Position numbers and translations under genes: made by a program. This document shows positions 42,368 through 53,784 of a DNA stretch of 64,000 nucleotides, piece after piece. This DNA is from Paralithodes platypus (Eukaryota > Arthropoda > Malacostraca > Decapoda > Lithodidae). Where the stretch lies: positions 9,052,023 through 9,116,022 of the forward strand of contig CM064552.1 of assembly GCA_032716605.1 (NCBI GenBank), given 5' to 3'. The notes beneath the pieces are model-generated. The model worked only from the letters and a program-made list of their open reading frames with translations. It ran no database searches and was not told where the DNA came from. The stretch's first letter is position 1; each line of letters begins with the position of its first letter.

Positions 42368-42579
42368 GAGGTACGGTACCGGTATATAGTCATATCCTCT
42401 AAATATGTCAATATCATATGCTCGTAAAATTCACAAAGCCACTTATTCAGTGTCAGTCAATCACATTAGTAATACCAGTCAGAGCCTCCCTTCATCTTCA
42501 ACACAAGGACAACACACCACACTTTGTCCCACCAACAAGCAGTGAGATGGATAAAACACTCACCCACAATATACTACCG

Positions 42580-42853
42580 GTACTCTCTCTCTCTCTCTCT
42601 CACACAAATACTTTTTTTAAACAGGCTCACACACCCACGCAAATGTGTATAAACACACACACACACACACACACACAGGCAAACACATACACACGCCTAC
42701 AATTTTAATAAACTGTTGTCAGCTTCCCCCAATCATCTCCCGGATCAACCCCTCCCCCCCCCACCCCGTCACACACACACACACACACACACACACCTAA
42801 TATTATCTCTTGGCCTTGACTCTTCCCACACATCTCTTCGTGTGCGTGTGCGT

Positions 42854-42887
<34 letters not shown>

Positions 42888-42890
42888 AAT
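42580..42890. repeat. CT, CA and GTGC simple repeats
   Basis: CT 42586-42602, CA 42652-42678 and 42769-42797, GTGTGC units then GT 42839-42887. Confidence 0.85.
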
Positions 42891-42979
42891 ACTGCAGATT
42901 TATAGACTACCCGCCACTCGAGTTTACCTGTAATGTCGTCTATAGCCTAATAATCATATATCGCTACATCCCTCTGCCT

Positions 42980-43354
42980 CTAAGGGGGTCACCGGCTTTT
43001 TTTTAATCTTTATCTCCTTTTCTCTGGCTTGTATCCATTCGGCCCCATTCAGCCTACTGTTTAAAGATGTTTATCCCCATCCAGATGTCGATTTCTTACT
43101 GGCGAGCGATAGCGAACCAGCATTGTATGGAGAAATCAGGCTTCGCCGGAGATATTTTTCTATCGAAAAATGTACAAATTTAGCCTGCTGTCAAACACAT
43201 TTTTAAAAATATGCTGGCTCGCTACCGCTTGTCAGCAAAATATCGACATCTGGATGGGGGTAACGTCTTAAAACAGTAGGCTGAATGGGGCCGAATGGAT
43301 ACAAGCCAGAGAGAGAGGGAGAGAGTGAGAAATAATTGAGGTGGGCCCCCTTAT
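42980..43354. mobile_element. Foldback derivative of family A, complete
   Basis: CTAAGGGGGTCACCGGC left, GAGGTGGGCCCCCTTAT right. Central hairpin TTTTTC-TATC-GAAAAA. Confidence 0.85.
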
Positions 43355-43374
43355 CCTGCTCAGGGCCCGGATTT

Positions 43375-43735
43375 TATATACCGGTATATATATATTTTTT
43401 TTTTTTTATATATATATTTTTTTTTCCCAACTACTTCCTCTCGGGCATAGGCTGATAGCCTTTACACACAGCCGCTGAACACGGTCTTGCTCCAGTCTAG
43501 GGAGTGAGACATGCGAAGTTTCACGGCTCGAAGCAACTCCATCTCTGAAGCCGCCTCGCCTCTGCGCTTCACAGTCTCATCCCCACAGACTCGGACCCTC
43601 ACTCTCAGAACGCCACCTATTGAGCAATTAACTCACTAGGCATTGCCCCCCTGTAGCATATTTTTGAATATGGGAATATTCAAACGATGCTATTTAATCA
43701 GGGAACAATGAGGGTATTTTTTTGGCATTTCGGTG
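43375..43735. other. TA/T tract, then unique GC-richer DNA
   Basis: TATACCGGTATA at about 43379, T-runs to 43427, then about 200 bp with balanced GC (CACAGTCTCATCCCCACAGA) and no convincing frame. Confidence 0.4.
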
Positions 43736-43880
43736 TGCTGTGGTAATGCACTGAAACTAGGTACAGCACAAATTCCATCCCAATAATATCTTCCCATTGA
43801 CATATTGGGATTCGAACCCGGGTCCATTGGATTACCAGTCCAGTGGCAAGACCACTCTGCCACACCTGCCACACCACAAG
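43735..43880 (-). repeat. tRNA-Thr-like SINE head, minus orientation
   Basis: On the minus strand, A box TGGCAGAGTGG (43852-43862) and B box GGTTCGAATCC (43808-43818) are both canonical. The anticodon arm TGGA-CTGGTAA-TCCA has anticodon GGT (Thr). The acceptor ends do not pair well and a non-tRNA tail follows, so SINE rather than gene is favoured. Confidence 0.6.
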
Positions 43881-44084
43881 AGGCTTTACCTCTTGGTCGT
43901 CGTATCGTAAATGTTGACATAGTGGTTCTCTTACCAGTAATATTTACTGACACAGAAAGGGCATACCAGGGTATTATACCGTACCCTAGGTTAGTCTAGT
44001 TTTATCAGTTATGACGCCGTGGCCAACAAATATATATAGGTTTTTGAACTATCATTAAGTGCGTTATTATAATTTGGAGTATCC

Positions 44085-44261
44085 AGGTCATGTTAGAGGA
44101 ACCGGACTTCGCCCGGGGCAATTTTATTCCGAAAATCACAAATTGATCTCAAATGGGGGTCATGGGGGGTATTTTTATTATTATTGATGAAAGTCTAAAG
44201 TGGAAAAAAATAATAATAATAAAACAAACAAAATTATAAATTAATAAAAATCTCCCCTTAA
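44085..44261 (-). mobile_element. Family A fragment, right half
   Basis: GAGGAACCGGACTTCGCCCG, CCGAAAATCACAAATTGATC, AATCTCCCCTTAA end. Confidence 0.8.
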
Positions 44262-44297
44262 CTGCCAACACTGCTGACATTACTGGTGGCTATAGTT

Positions 44298-44516
44298 CAC
44301 ACACACACACACACACCTATTAATCTCTCTCTCTCTCTCTCTCCTTAGTGTTTGAAACATGACCTGTGTTGCGGGAAAGGCACGTGACCTCCTGCAAGAT
44401 TACTCCCAACCTCCCTAACTAGCAGGGAGGACGTGTGTGTGGTGTGTATGTATGTGTGCCTGTGTGTGTGTGGGGGGGGGGGGGGGGGTTGATGGGTGTT
44501 TGGTGTGAGTTTGGTT

Positions 44517-44575
<59 letters not shown>
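44298..44575. repeat. CA, CT, G-run and (GT)n repeats
   Basis: CA and CT 44298-44342, G18 near 44470, GT 44516-44575. Confidence 0.9.
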
Positions 44576-44577
<2 letters not shown>

Positions 44578-44799
44578 CCCCAGTATACCGGTAACCGATG
44601 CGGGTAAGTTTGTACATGAGTTTGTACGCACTTCGTGGTTTGTTTGAAAGGAATAATAGTACCGTACCGGTACCGTACGATTACCGGTATAATACGAATG
44701 TAGTTTGTTATGCAGTAGTCAATTCATATGGTCAATTAACGGTTGTACACCCAATCATTATTTTAAGTCAATCATGTGCTTCTATCGGCCTGTGACTAA

Positions 44800-44806
<7 letters not shown>

Positions 44807-44857
<51 letters not shown>

Positions 44858-44935
44858 TATATACCGATATATATACTGTATATACAGTATATATATTATA
44901 TATACTGTATATATATATATATACATATATATTAC
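44807..44935. repeat. (TA)n with TACTGTA, TACAGTA and TACCGATA interruptions
   Basis: Long TA run followed by TATACTGTATA and TACAGTATA blocks. Confidence 0.9.
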
Positions 44936-45189
44936 TTCATAGGTTTCTATGGTTTATGTTACTCTCCACATTTCACACAATTCAATATTTAGGTTTCCGA
45001 CGAGCAATTGATTTTGGCCCTCACAAGTTCCGTTCCTCTCTGAGACTATAATGTATTAGTCAAATTAGTATAATTGAATTAGGAGAGTTCCTTGCGATGC
45101 AGTACCGGTATTTAGTTAACCTTCTTAGGCAATTGTTCATTAAGATACTACGCTCTAAATGCATACTATTTTTACTTTCATAAACAAAA

Positions 45190-45350
45190 ACTCAGAGGAA
45201 CTGTAACAAGGGTCTCCCCCAAAGTTGAATGTGATAGACAGCCAAATTCAAGGTACGTTAGATTCAAAATGTTTGGACACACGGAGTTTGAATCAGTTTT
45301 AGTCATAGGAAGAGGGAAAGACAGATTGAGGGAGAGAGTTCAATGTGTTT
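45190..45350 (-). mobile_element. Jockey-like LINE fragment
   Basis: TTTGGACACACGGAGTTTGA, AGTCATAGGAAGAGGGAAAG and GAGAGAGTTC match 60430-60510 in the same orientation. It is separate from the plus-strand LINE piece that follows. Confidence 0.65.
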
Positions 45351-45599
45351 CTGCTGCTATGACTGAATACGGCTTTATATTACACCAATACTAAATGCAC
45401 AGTCACGGTTATCAATTCTTATACATTGTGAAGCCTCGAAAATTTAAAAGGAACCTCCGAAACACATATATCAGGTAAATAAGCAATAAGATGTTTCAAT
45501 TCAATCCGAAACAGCTTCAAAAATATATGTCACAGTATTAATGACCGCGACTATACATACTAAATCTATTGAATATCAACTCTCGTAAAAGGGTTACAC

Positions 45600-46032
45600 C
45601 TGGATGGACTCGTAAGTATTACTGTTCACCTCTGTGGGGTGGAAGTGGAGTGGTTGCATTGAGGCAGTTGGACAAAATTCAAAATAAAGCTATTAGATTA
45701 ATCAATAACCCTGCAATCACACAGGACCTTCCTACATTATCCATACGAAGAAACGTTGCATCCCTTGCATTATTCTACAGATATTTTCACAGCAATTGTT
45801 CCGAGGAACTTGCTTAAATTGTGCCGCCTCTCCACATCTTTCCCCGTAGAACTAGGGCAGCTGAGAGCGCACATGAATTTACACTTTCTCCTCCACAATG
45901 CAGAACTTCTGCTTATCAGAATTCATTTATCCCCAGAGCTACTACTCTTTGGAATTCACTTCCCTCGAATTGCTTTCCACAAACTTACAATCTACAAATG
46001 TTTAAATCCAGTTGTTACAGACATTTTATGAA
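45600..46032 (+). pseudogene. Jockey-like LINE, RT C-terminal fragment
   Basis: The C-terminal end of a non-LTR reverse transcriptase, beyond the catalytic core. It reads Y-Y-C-S-P-L-W-G, then Q-L-D-K-I-Q-N-K-A-I-R-L-I, R-R-N-V-A-S-L-A-L-F-Y-R-Y, then C-S-E-E-L-A and a TAA at 45815. The same frame continues P-P-L-H-I-F-P-R-R-T-R-A-A, then S-F-I-P-R-A-T-T-L-W-N-S-L-P, and ends near the TGA at about 46030. These motifs are usual in jockey-group elements (L-D-x-I-Q-x-K-A, F-Y-R-Y, L-W-N-S-L-P). Its paralog at 51310-53110 (minus) carries the same in-frame TAA. It is a 5'-truncated, dead copy. Confidence 0.85.
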
Positions 46033-46147
46033 TGGAGGATGCCACGTAGTGCTATTTAAATATAACTAAAATGTTACAAGTGCAACTATATTCATGAATA
46101 TTAATAGGGATTTTAGTATGTATATGCACACACACCTACTCACCTAC

Positions 46148-46151
<4 letters not shown>

Positions 46152-46210
<59 letters not shown>
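46152..46210. repeat. (CA)n microsatellite
   Basis: About 29 CA units. Confidence 0.95.
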
Positions 46211-46212
<2 letters not shown>

Positions 46213-46214
46213 CC

Positions 46215-46762
46215 ACGACTGTAAACGTAAACTGGATGGGCGGGTGCCCAACCCCGAAGGGGTTGAAATAGGGGAGCTATCCCCCCGCCAAAGGCGGCTT
46301 TCTAGGGCCTTTCCTAGCTGATGCTGAGAGGATTGGGTTCTAGTCATATGGTGATGGGCTGGTCTGTCAGAGTGAGAACTGAGCGATCTCTGCCATACCC
46401 ATAGCTTACTCCGACTGTTCCTTTTACTTATGTCTTTCCTAGATCTCAAGTGACGGCGTCTTTTCCGTGGATTGACCTCCCAATCTACCAAGATTGGAAG
46501 CCAAGGCGTCACATTTTTCCTTTGCCCCTCAACTTTCTCTTCATAATTGCTGAGGGGCACAGGGCCCTGGGTGGGGCTTTGATTTCCCGGGCGTTTCCGC
46601 ACCCTCCTCCGCTCCCCGCCATGGAGTGGCTTCGGTCACCCAGGCTTTATTGTGGTAGGCAGGGAGGGTTCTGTGGGGGCGCTCGGTTATGGCCTTGGCC
46701 TTGCTCGGGGCCTTGGGGCTGTTCGGCCAGGCAGCTTGGGGAACAACAACAACAACAACAAC
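46215..46762 (+). mobile_element. LINE 3' region with (CAA)n tail, copy 1
   Basis: GC-richer sequence with GGCTGTTCGGCCAGGCAGCT followed by GGGGAACAACAACAAC. The end (GGAGTGGCTTCGGTC ... GGCTGTTCGG(C/A)CAG ... GGGGAAC(A/T)ACAACAAC) is shared with 56140-56386 and 59280-59400. A trinucleotide tail and a common 3' end at three loci show LINE retroposition. The upstream limit is uncertain. Confidence 0.7.
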
Positions 46763-46982
46763 TGGATAGTCAATAGAAACTGAGGCAGGACAACACGAAT
46801 GCAGCTCAATTTCTGTAAACTACAAATAGGTGAATACACACACACACACACCTACAGTACACCTACAACCACAGACACACATCTACACACCAGGACTCAT
46901 AAGTACCAGTATCATATACTCTATAGATAACATTTACCTAGTGCACCCATATGAATAAATAGGAGTTTCATTATGCAGATAA

Positions 46983-47150
46983 AACACACACACACACCTA
47001 AACACACATATACACTATACACGCACACACACCCACACCTAAACACACATATACACTATACACGCACACACACCCACACCTAAACACACATATACACTAT
47101 ACACGCACACACACCTAAACACACATATATACTACACACAGACGCACACG
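46983..47150. repeat. 41-bp CA-rich minisatellite, about 4 copies
   Basis: CCTAAACACACATATACACT plus ATACACGCACACACACCCACA repeats at 46997, 47038, 47079 and 47114. Confidence 0.9.
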
Positions 47151-47159
47151 CACAGGTTA

Positions 47160-47437
47160 GGGTGGTGGGGTACGAAATATAAACATGGACATTAGATATC
47201 CATACCTGAATAACATGATTAATATTTATAGGCTAGTCTGTTTATATGCAGCTGGCGGGAAATTACAAGGTCCCCATTGTATTACTCGGTTATTACGAAG
47301 ATTGTTAAGCTAAATATGTTATAAATCATGAAAAATTGGCATGAATATGACGCAGAAACATAGCACCAGCATATGACATACCGGTATATATTTGTTTAAC
47401 TAATTCCACTGCAAACATTATGGAAATGAATAGGGTA
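47160..47437. other. Unique AT-rich DNA
   Basis: Nothing recognised; TACCGGTA at about 47381. Confidence 0.4.
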
Positions 47438-47439
47438 AT

Positions 47440-47675
47440 TAACCCTTTCACGCTCATATGACGCAGAGGTTGCCAGATTAGCAATAAGGAATACCGGTAG
47501 AGTTCTCTCACTCTTATAATTACCTCTCCAAAATTAGTTTTCTGCCCACAGCTGCAACTGCAACTGCAGAGGTTGAAGCAACTAAACTAAAGGTTTCTAA
47601 ATACCCCTGATGGTAACAAAGGCTTTAAAGTATCCCTAATAGGCTCAAAATCGCGTCATATGTCGGAGAGGGTTA
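47440..47675. mobile_element. TTAA-flanked MITE, family F, copy 2
   Basis: TTAACCCTTTCACGCTCATA left, CATATGTCGGAGAGGGTTAA right. It is nearly identical to 31424-31658 apart from a 6-bp insertion making TACCGGTA at 47492-47499 and a small CTGCAACTGCAACTGC expansion. Confidence 0.9.
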
Positions 47676-47682
47676 AAGCGTC

Positions 47683-47723
<41 letters not shown>
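47683..47723. repeat. CA and TA microsatellite
   Basis: CA then TA, ending in TATCGGTA. Confidence 0.9.
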
Positions 47724-47739
47724 CGGTAGCTACCTAAAC

Positions 47740-49215
47740 CAAAATAACGGCTTCCCCACCCCAGCACCACCACCACCATAACTCCCCCCTCCAGACAGTT
47801 ACCACCCACCCTACAATTTCTACCCCACCACCACCATAACTCCCCCCTCCAGACAGTTACCACCCACCCTACAACTTCTACCCCACCACCACCACCACCC
47901 CAACTCCCCCTCCAGACAGTTACCACCCACACCAACAACTTCTACCCATCACCACCACCACCATAACACCCCCCCCCCCCTCCAGACAGTTACCACCCAC
48001 CCAACAACTTCTACCGGTACCCCATCACCACCACCACCATAACTCCCCCCTCCAGACAGTTACCACCCACCCTACAACTTCTACCCCATCACCACCACCA
48101 CCATAACTCCCCCCTCCCGACAGTTACCACCCACCCCACAACTTCTACCCCCCCCCCACCACCACCCTAACCCCCCTCCAGACAGTTACGAACCACCCTA
48201 CAACTTCTACCCCATCACCACCACCACCATAACTTCCCCCTCCAGACAGTTACCACCCACCCTACAACTTCTACCCCACCACCACCACCACCACCATAAC
48301 TCCCCCCTCCAGACAGTTACCACCCACCCTACAACTTCTACCCCATCACCACCACCACCATAACTCCCCCCTCCAGACAGTTACCACCCACCCTACAACT
48401 TCTACCCCACCACCACCACCACCATAACTCCCCCCTCCAGACAGTTACCACCCACCCTACAACTTCTACCCCATCACCACCACCACCATAACTCCCCCCT
48501 CCAGACAGTTACCACCCACCCTACAACTTCTACCCCATCACGATCAACACCACCATAACTCCCCCCTCCAGACAGTTACCACCCACCCTACAACTTCTAC
48601 CCCATCACGATCAACACCACCATAACTCCCCCCTCCAGACAGTTACCACCCACCCTACAACTTCTACCCCACCACCACCATAACTCCCCCCTCCAGACAG
48701 TTACCACCCACCCTACAACTTCTACCCCATCACCATCAACACCACCATAATCCCCCCTCCAGACAGTTACCACCCCCCTACAACTTCTACCCATCACGAT
48801 CAACACACCATAACTCCCCCCTCCAGACAGTTACCACCCACCCTACAACTTCTACCCCATCACGATCAACACCACCATAACTCCCCCCTCCAGACAGTTA
48901 CCACCCACCCTACAACTTCTACCCCATCACGATCAACACCACCATAACTCCCCCCTCCAGACAGTTACCACCCACCCAACAACTTCTACCCCATCACGAT
49001 CAACACCACCATAACTCCCCCCTCCAGACAGTTACCACCCACCCTACAACTTCTACCCCATCACGATCAACACCACCATAACTCCCCCCTCCAGACAGTT
49101 ACCACCCACCCTACAACTTCTACCCCATCACCACCACCACCACCACCATAACTCCCCCCTCCAGACAGTTACCACCCACCCAACAACTTCTACCCCATCA
49201 CGATCAACACCACCA
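47740..49215. repeat. 61-67-bp minisatellite, about 23 copies
   Basis: The core CCTCCAGACAGTTACCACCC plus ACCCTACAACTTCTACCCCA is constant. The linker is CATCACCACCACCACCATAA in the left half and CACGATCAACACCACCATAA in most units after about 48540. One unit carries TACCGGTA (48012-48019) in TTCTACCCC. Minus-strand Gly/Val/Trp-rich peptides are artefacts. Confidence 0.97.
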
Positions 49216-49267
49216 TTTCCATAATTTGTATTTATTTGTTCATTTATTAATTTATTTATTATTATCA

Positions 49268-49540
49268 TTAGTTTCCTCCAAAGATCTACGGTACATCAAA
49301 CTTTAAAACATACCCCCAAGACTACTTCGAGATATATTTGTACATTTTTCGGTAGAAAAATGTCCCGGCCGTTCTTCCTAAATTACAGGCTTCCTATCGC
49401 TCACCAGAAAAAAATAAAATAAGAAAATAGACACCTAAATGGCACACATGGTATCAAAATCGCCAAACTAATGGAGCGAATGTCTTAAAATCTCATAACT
49501 AATGGGTCTAAACATAAGGGAGAGGGAAAGTCCCCCCCCC
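49268..49540 (+). mobile_element. Family A element, both ends eroded
   Basis: TTAGTTTCCTCCAAAGATCT, then TACGGTA where the family has TC/TA, then GTACATTTTTCGGTAGAAAAATG, GGCTTCCTATCGCTCACCAG, GGGTCTAAACATAAGGGAG and a C-run. Confidence 0.82.
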
Positions 49541-49903
49541 CCCAAAAAAAAAAAAATAATAAAAATAAACACAAATAAAAAATAATAATACAAATAAAAA
49601 AATAAAATAAAACATACCGGTAAATAAAATAAAATAATAATAACAGTAAGTAAATAAACACCGTACAAATAAATACAAAATAACTCCCCCCCCCCCCCCC
49701 CGCCTGAGACAGTTTCCACCCACCTTACAACTTTCGCCATCAGAACAATTCCATTCCAATTCTCTTTTCCATTTCCTTGATGTCTGCTTCAACAAATATA
49801 TGGTCCTCCCTCCTCGCCCAGTTTATTTTCTCGTCTTTCTTAACCCTATTTGGGCCAAAGGATTTTTTTTTTTGAGGGGGGGGGGGGATCTTCCCTGTTT
49901 TGC
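49541..49903. other. A/T-rich, C-run and unique DNA
   Basis: AAATAAAAT-type simple sequence to about 49680, a C18 run at about 49685-49701 followed by GACAGTTTCCACCCACC (a stray unit of the 47740 array), then unique DNA with G-run. Confidence 0.5.
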
Positions 49904-49997
49904 TTAAGGGAGCCCACCTCGCTGTTTTTTTTCTCTTTCTCTCCCTCTCTCTTTGGCTTGTATCCATTCGGCCCCATTCAGCCTACTGTTTTAAGAC
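49904..49997 (+). mobile_element. Foldback element, left end only
   Basis: TTAAGGGAGCCCACCTCGCT through CCATTCAGCCTACTG to TTTTAAGACG, then truncated. Confidence 0.8.
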
Positions 49998-50025
49998 GCG
50001 GTATATTCCCTGCAATAATCGGCTA

Positions 50026-50361
50026 TTAAGGGGAGATATCCACTTGAGGGATTTTTTTCTTGACTCCTTTCTCCCTCATGTTTAGCCCCATTGCTTTTCT
50101 AATTTTAAGATGTTCGCCCCATTATTTTGACGATTTTAAGAACTTTCGACCCATTTCTGTCAATTTTAAGACCTTTCGTGCCATTTAGGTGTCGATTTTA
50201 TCCTGGCGAGCGATAGCGAGCCTGTTATTTAAGAAGAACCGGCTCTCAGCCGGGAAATTTTTCTACCGAAAAATGTACAAATTTATCTTGAAAGGGGCTC
50301 AAGGGGGTGTAATTTCAAGCTTGATGGAAGTCTAGGAAACACACTAAAAACCTCCCCTTAA
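50026..50361 (-). mobile_element. Family A element, complete
   Basis: TTAAGGGGAGATATCCACTT left, AAAACCTCCCCTTAA right, 336 bp. It is very close to 36366-36701 (same CAGCCGG hairpin 2 and GACTCCTTTCTCCCTC). Confidence 0.93.
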
Positions 50362-51308
50362 TTCCGGAATGTGGCCCATGAAGTAATTGCAGACCCCCCC
50401 CCCCCAGGATCCTTATCACACGACAAATCTGCCTCAGACCAAACAATTAACACGAAAGGTGCACGGTAGCTTAGGGGTCACACTAGATACACTGTTTATT
50501 CTCACCTGAGGGTACCGTATATTGAATCCCTCAGCATCCGATTCCTCAATTCTTAATGGAAAAATTACATACTGCTATGTCTCTGCGTCAAATTATTTAT
50601 AAGTTTTCATTATTAACAACCTATTTCGCTACCAAATCTTGGTAATAGTCTAGTAATCAGGATGGCCAGACACCAATTTACCATCACCGGGGAAAACAAA
50701 AAAAAAGTATAGTACCGTAATGCTTTTCCAGTCAATGTCGATCAGCGGCTTCACACGGGGCAGTTTTCCGGTGTTTATACTGACCATTGTCGGATTAAGG
50801 CTTGTGATTCTTGGATATAAACACTGAAGTCAGTCACACAGATGGATTAAATCACTCTAGTTTTAAGATAGGGCCTAGGTGGTTACCTGGGTGATTTTAG
50901 GAGTACCGGTATGGTTGGTTGTTGGAAGGAACATAATATTTGATAACAACTATACAGAAATCAGGTATTAAAGGCAAAATATGCAAAACTATGATGAAGT
51001 TGTTAGTCAGAATAAGCTTCAGGCTAGAACAAACGGATAATAAAGGCAATAATAAAACAAATAAACAAACACGCATAAATTACTGCCCGTGTGACCCTTC
51101 CTAATAACAAATGTTAAGAACTTATATGCATCGGAATACATAAGTAGACTGGAGGTACCGTAAAATATTTTAGGTGACCTATAATATATATAGCCTATAC
51201 CGATATATTAGTTTTTTTTTTTTTTTTTTTTTTATTAAAGAGACAATGAACGGAGGAAGGAAAAACACAGATAAAACAAAAAGGTCCATGTGCCTAAAGG
51301 CATCCTCC
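50362..51308. other. Unique AT-rich DNA
   Basis: No gene or repeat family recognised. C12 near 50393; TACCGGTA near 50903; T27 at about 51210-51235. Confidence 0.45.
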
Positions 51309-51309
51309 A

Positions 51310-53110
51310 TTCATAAAATGTCTGTAACAACTGGATTTAAACTTTGTAGATTGTAAGTTTGTGGAAAGCAACTCGAGGGAAGTAAATTCCAAAGAGTACC
51401 GGTAGTAGTTCTAGGGATAAATGAATTTTGATAAGCAGAAGTTCTGCATTGTGGAGGAGAAAGTGTAAATTCATGGGCGCTCTCAGCTGCCCTAGTTCTA
51501 CGGGGAAAGATGTGGAGAGGCGGCACAATTTAAGCAAGTTCCTCGGAACAATTGCTGTGAAAATATTTGTAGAATAATGCAAGGGATGCAACGTTTCTTC
51601 GTATGGATAATGTAGGAAGGTCCTGTGTGATTGCAGGGTTATTGATTAATCTATAGCTTTATTTTGAATTTTGTCCAACTGCCTCAATGCAACCACTCCA
51701 CTTCCACTCCACAGAGGTGAACAGTAATCCATCTGAGAACGCACATGACTTTTATATATTACGGCCAACTGCTCGTCAGTGAAGAATTCTCGAACTCTGT
51801 ACAGGAGTCCCAGTTTTTAGAGGCATTCTTAGCAATGTTTCTAACATAATGTGTCCAGCTCAAGTTAGTAGTTAATGTTACACCGAGAATGTCAATACTA
51901 GGGGAAGTGGGAATATTTACATCATTCAAAAATATATGGGAGTCTGAGATTCTGTCGGTTAGAAAATTGAATGTACTTGGTTTTCTGTGCATTAAAGGAA
52001 ACTAGATTCTTTTGTCCCCATTCATTAATTCTAGAAAGGTCATGGTTCAGAGAAATTGCAGTGTTTATTTTTGAATTTATAAGATCGGGTTGGGTGAAAG
52101 AATTGGGAAATGTGAAGGAACTGTGAAGTGTTGAGTCATCTGCGTAGGAATATATTGGATTATGAGTGGTAGATATGAGATCATTGATATGAATGAGGAA
52201 CAGAGTTGGGGCCAAAACTGATCCCTGGGGAACACCAGCATTTATTGAGTGAAATTGAGAATAAAGGCCATCTACCATACACATATTTTTTCTGTTTATG
52301 AAGATAAGAAGAAATTAGTGGAACTAATGATGCAAGGCCGTAGTGTGACATCTTCGACAATAAGGATTGATGCCAGACTCTATCAAATGCCTTTGATATA
52401 TCCAGTGCTATTGTATGTGTTTCATCATGTTGGTCTGTAGCTTGGTTGATTTGATGCGTAAGAAGGCAAAGAATGTCTACAGTTGATCGACATCGTCTAA
52501 AACCATATTGCCTATCACTGATTAATTTATTATTCTCAAGATGCTTAATTATGTGATTATTTAATATAATTTCAAAGACTTTACCAAGAGTGGAAGTTAT
52601 AGCTATTGGTCTGTAGTTTGATAGATCTGAAGAGGCACCTTTTTTAGGAACTGGATGGATGTTTGCTTCTTTCCAGGGTACTGGGAAGCATGAGGTATGA
52701 GTACACAGACGGAAACATTTTGCCAATACAGGAGCGAGCACCAAGGAGCAATTCTTAAGTATGGTACTACTATTGGAGGAATTTCATCTGGACCAGGAGC
52801 CATATCTACTGAGAGATTCTGCAAAATAGTTTTGACATGTCTGGTGTGGATCTTAAGTGAGGGAATTTCAGGCGAATTAAAATTAAGTACAGGGACATCT
52901 TGATTTATTTCATCTAAGGTTGAGTTGGTGGAGAAAATATCCGCAAGAAGGTTAGCTTTACCTTGTGGGTCACTTACAAGATTGCCAGTCGGAGATTTTA
53001 ATGGTGGAATGGATGAAGCAGTAGTGAAGTTGGATTTGAATGAGTTAAGAGTAGACCAAAATATTTTGTTATCATTTGGATTATTTAGAAGTTTATTTGC
53101 CTGCTTGTAA
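51310..53110 (-). pseudogene. Jockey-like LINE, reverse transcriptase, frameshifted
   Basis: Minus-strand non-LTR element, longer paralog of 45600-46032. From 5' (53110) to 3': a linker with N-P-N-D-N-K-I-F-W-S-T-L; D-M-A-P-G-P-D-E-I-P; P-V-P-K-K-G and N-Y-R-P-I-A-I-T-S (about 52650-52600); Y-G-F-R-R-C-R-S-T; the catalytic-aspartate block D-I-S-K-A-F-D-R-V-W-H (about 52400-52370); a frameshift near 52280; then A-G-V-P-Q-G-S-V-L-A-P and the active-site Y-A-D-D (52144-52133); F-N-A-Q-K-T; frameshifts near 51930 and 51780; the L-D-K-I-Q-N-K region; the shared TAA; and L-W-N-L-L-P-S. No endonuclease is visible. An in-frame 6-bp insertion (TACCGGTA) at 51397-51404 distinguishes it from the paralog. 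Confidence 0.88.
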
Positions 53111-53784
53111 TAATACTAGTAATAATACTAATATGAATAATAATAGTAATCTTTAATAAATAAATACATTCTGGTATAAAAACTAAGAAGATACCGGTAC
53201 TAACAGACCAGAATCACTTAAAAACATGATATAACAAAATTAATATCGTAAGACATCTTCAGTACGGTGTTCCCTTACCATTTCCCTTGCCCTATTTATT
53301 TACAGTTCTCCTTTCGCCTCCCTCAGCATTTCTCCCCAGCCAAAAAAATATCCCCCTTCTATCGTTTATTTACCAACGTTCCACCCCACTAGTTGCCTCA
53401 CATTCCCATTTGCTCTCTCTCTCTCTATATATACGTCTAATAATCATCAATAAACTATAACATTCCACCACTTATTCCAATCTAAATATGAATCCAATTT
53501 TTGTTTTATCACTTGACAACAAATATTAATAATGTGAGGCGAGAGAAAAACCATCAACATTAACCGGTTATTTCAAAGGTTTCAAATATAGGTAATCTAA
53601 TATATAATACACAGCCCTTCCTTCATAAACTCCCCGCCCCCCACCCTGTCCCCCCCCACTCAAGGTAAAAATATGTTGCCCTTATGACGTGTTATCAGGA
53701 AATGAGGTCCCCCCCCCCGTAGGTCTTGTAGATAACGCCATGACACAGATAACGTATGGTTGGGCTACGGTACTGTGCCACACA
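53111..53784. other. AT-rich unique DNA
   Basis: Nothing coding recognised. Short CT run near 53415, C-runs near 53640 and 53710. Confidence 0.4.

Noticed and set aside
43808..43873. Functional tRNA-Thr gene
   Set aside because: Boxes and anticodon loop are good, but the acceptor stem does not pair clearly and a SINE-like tail follows.
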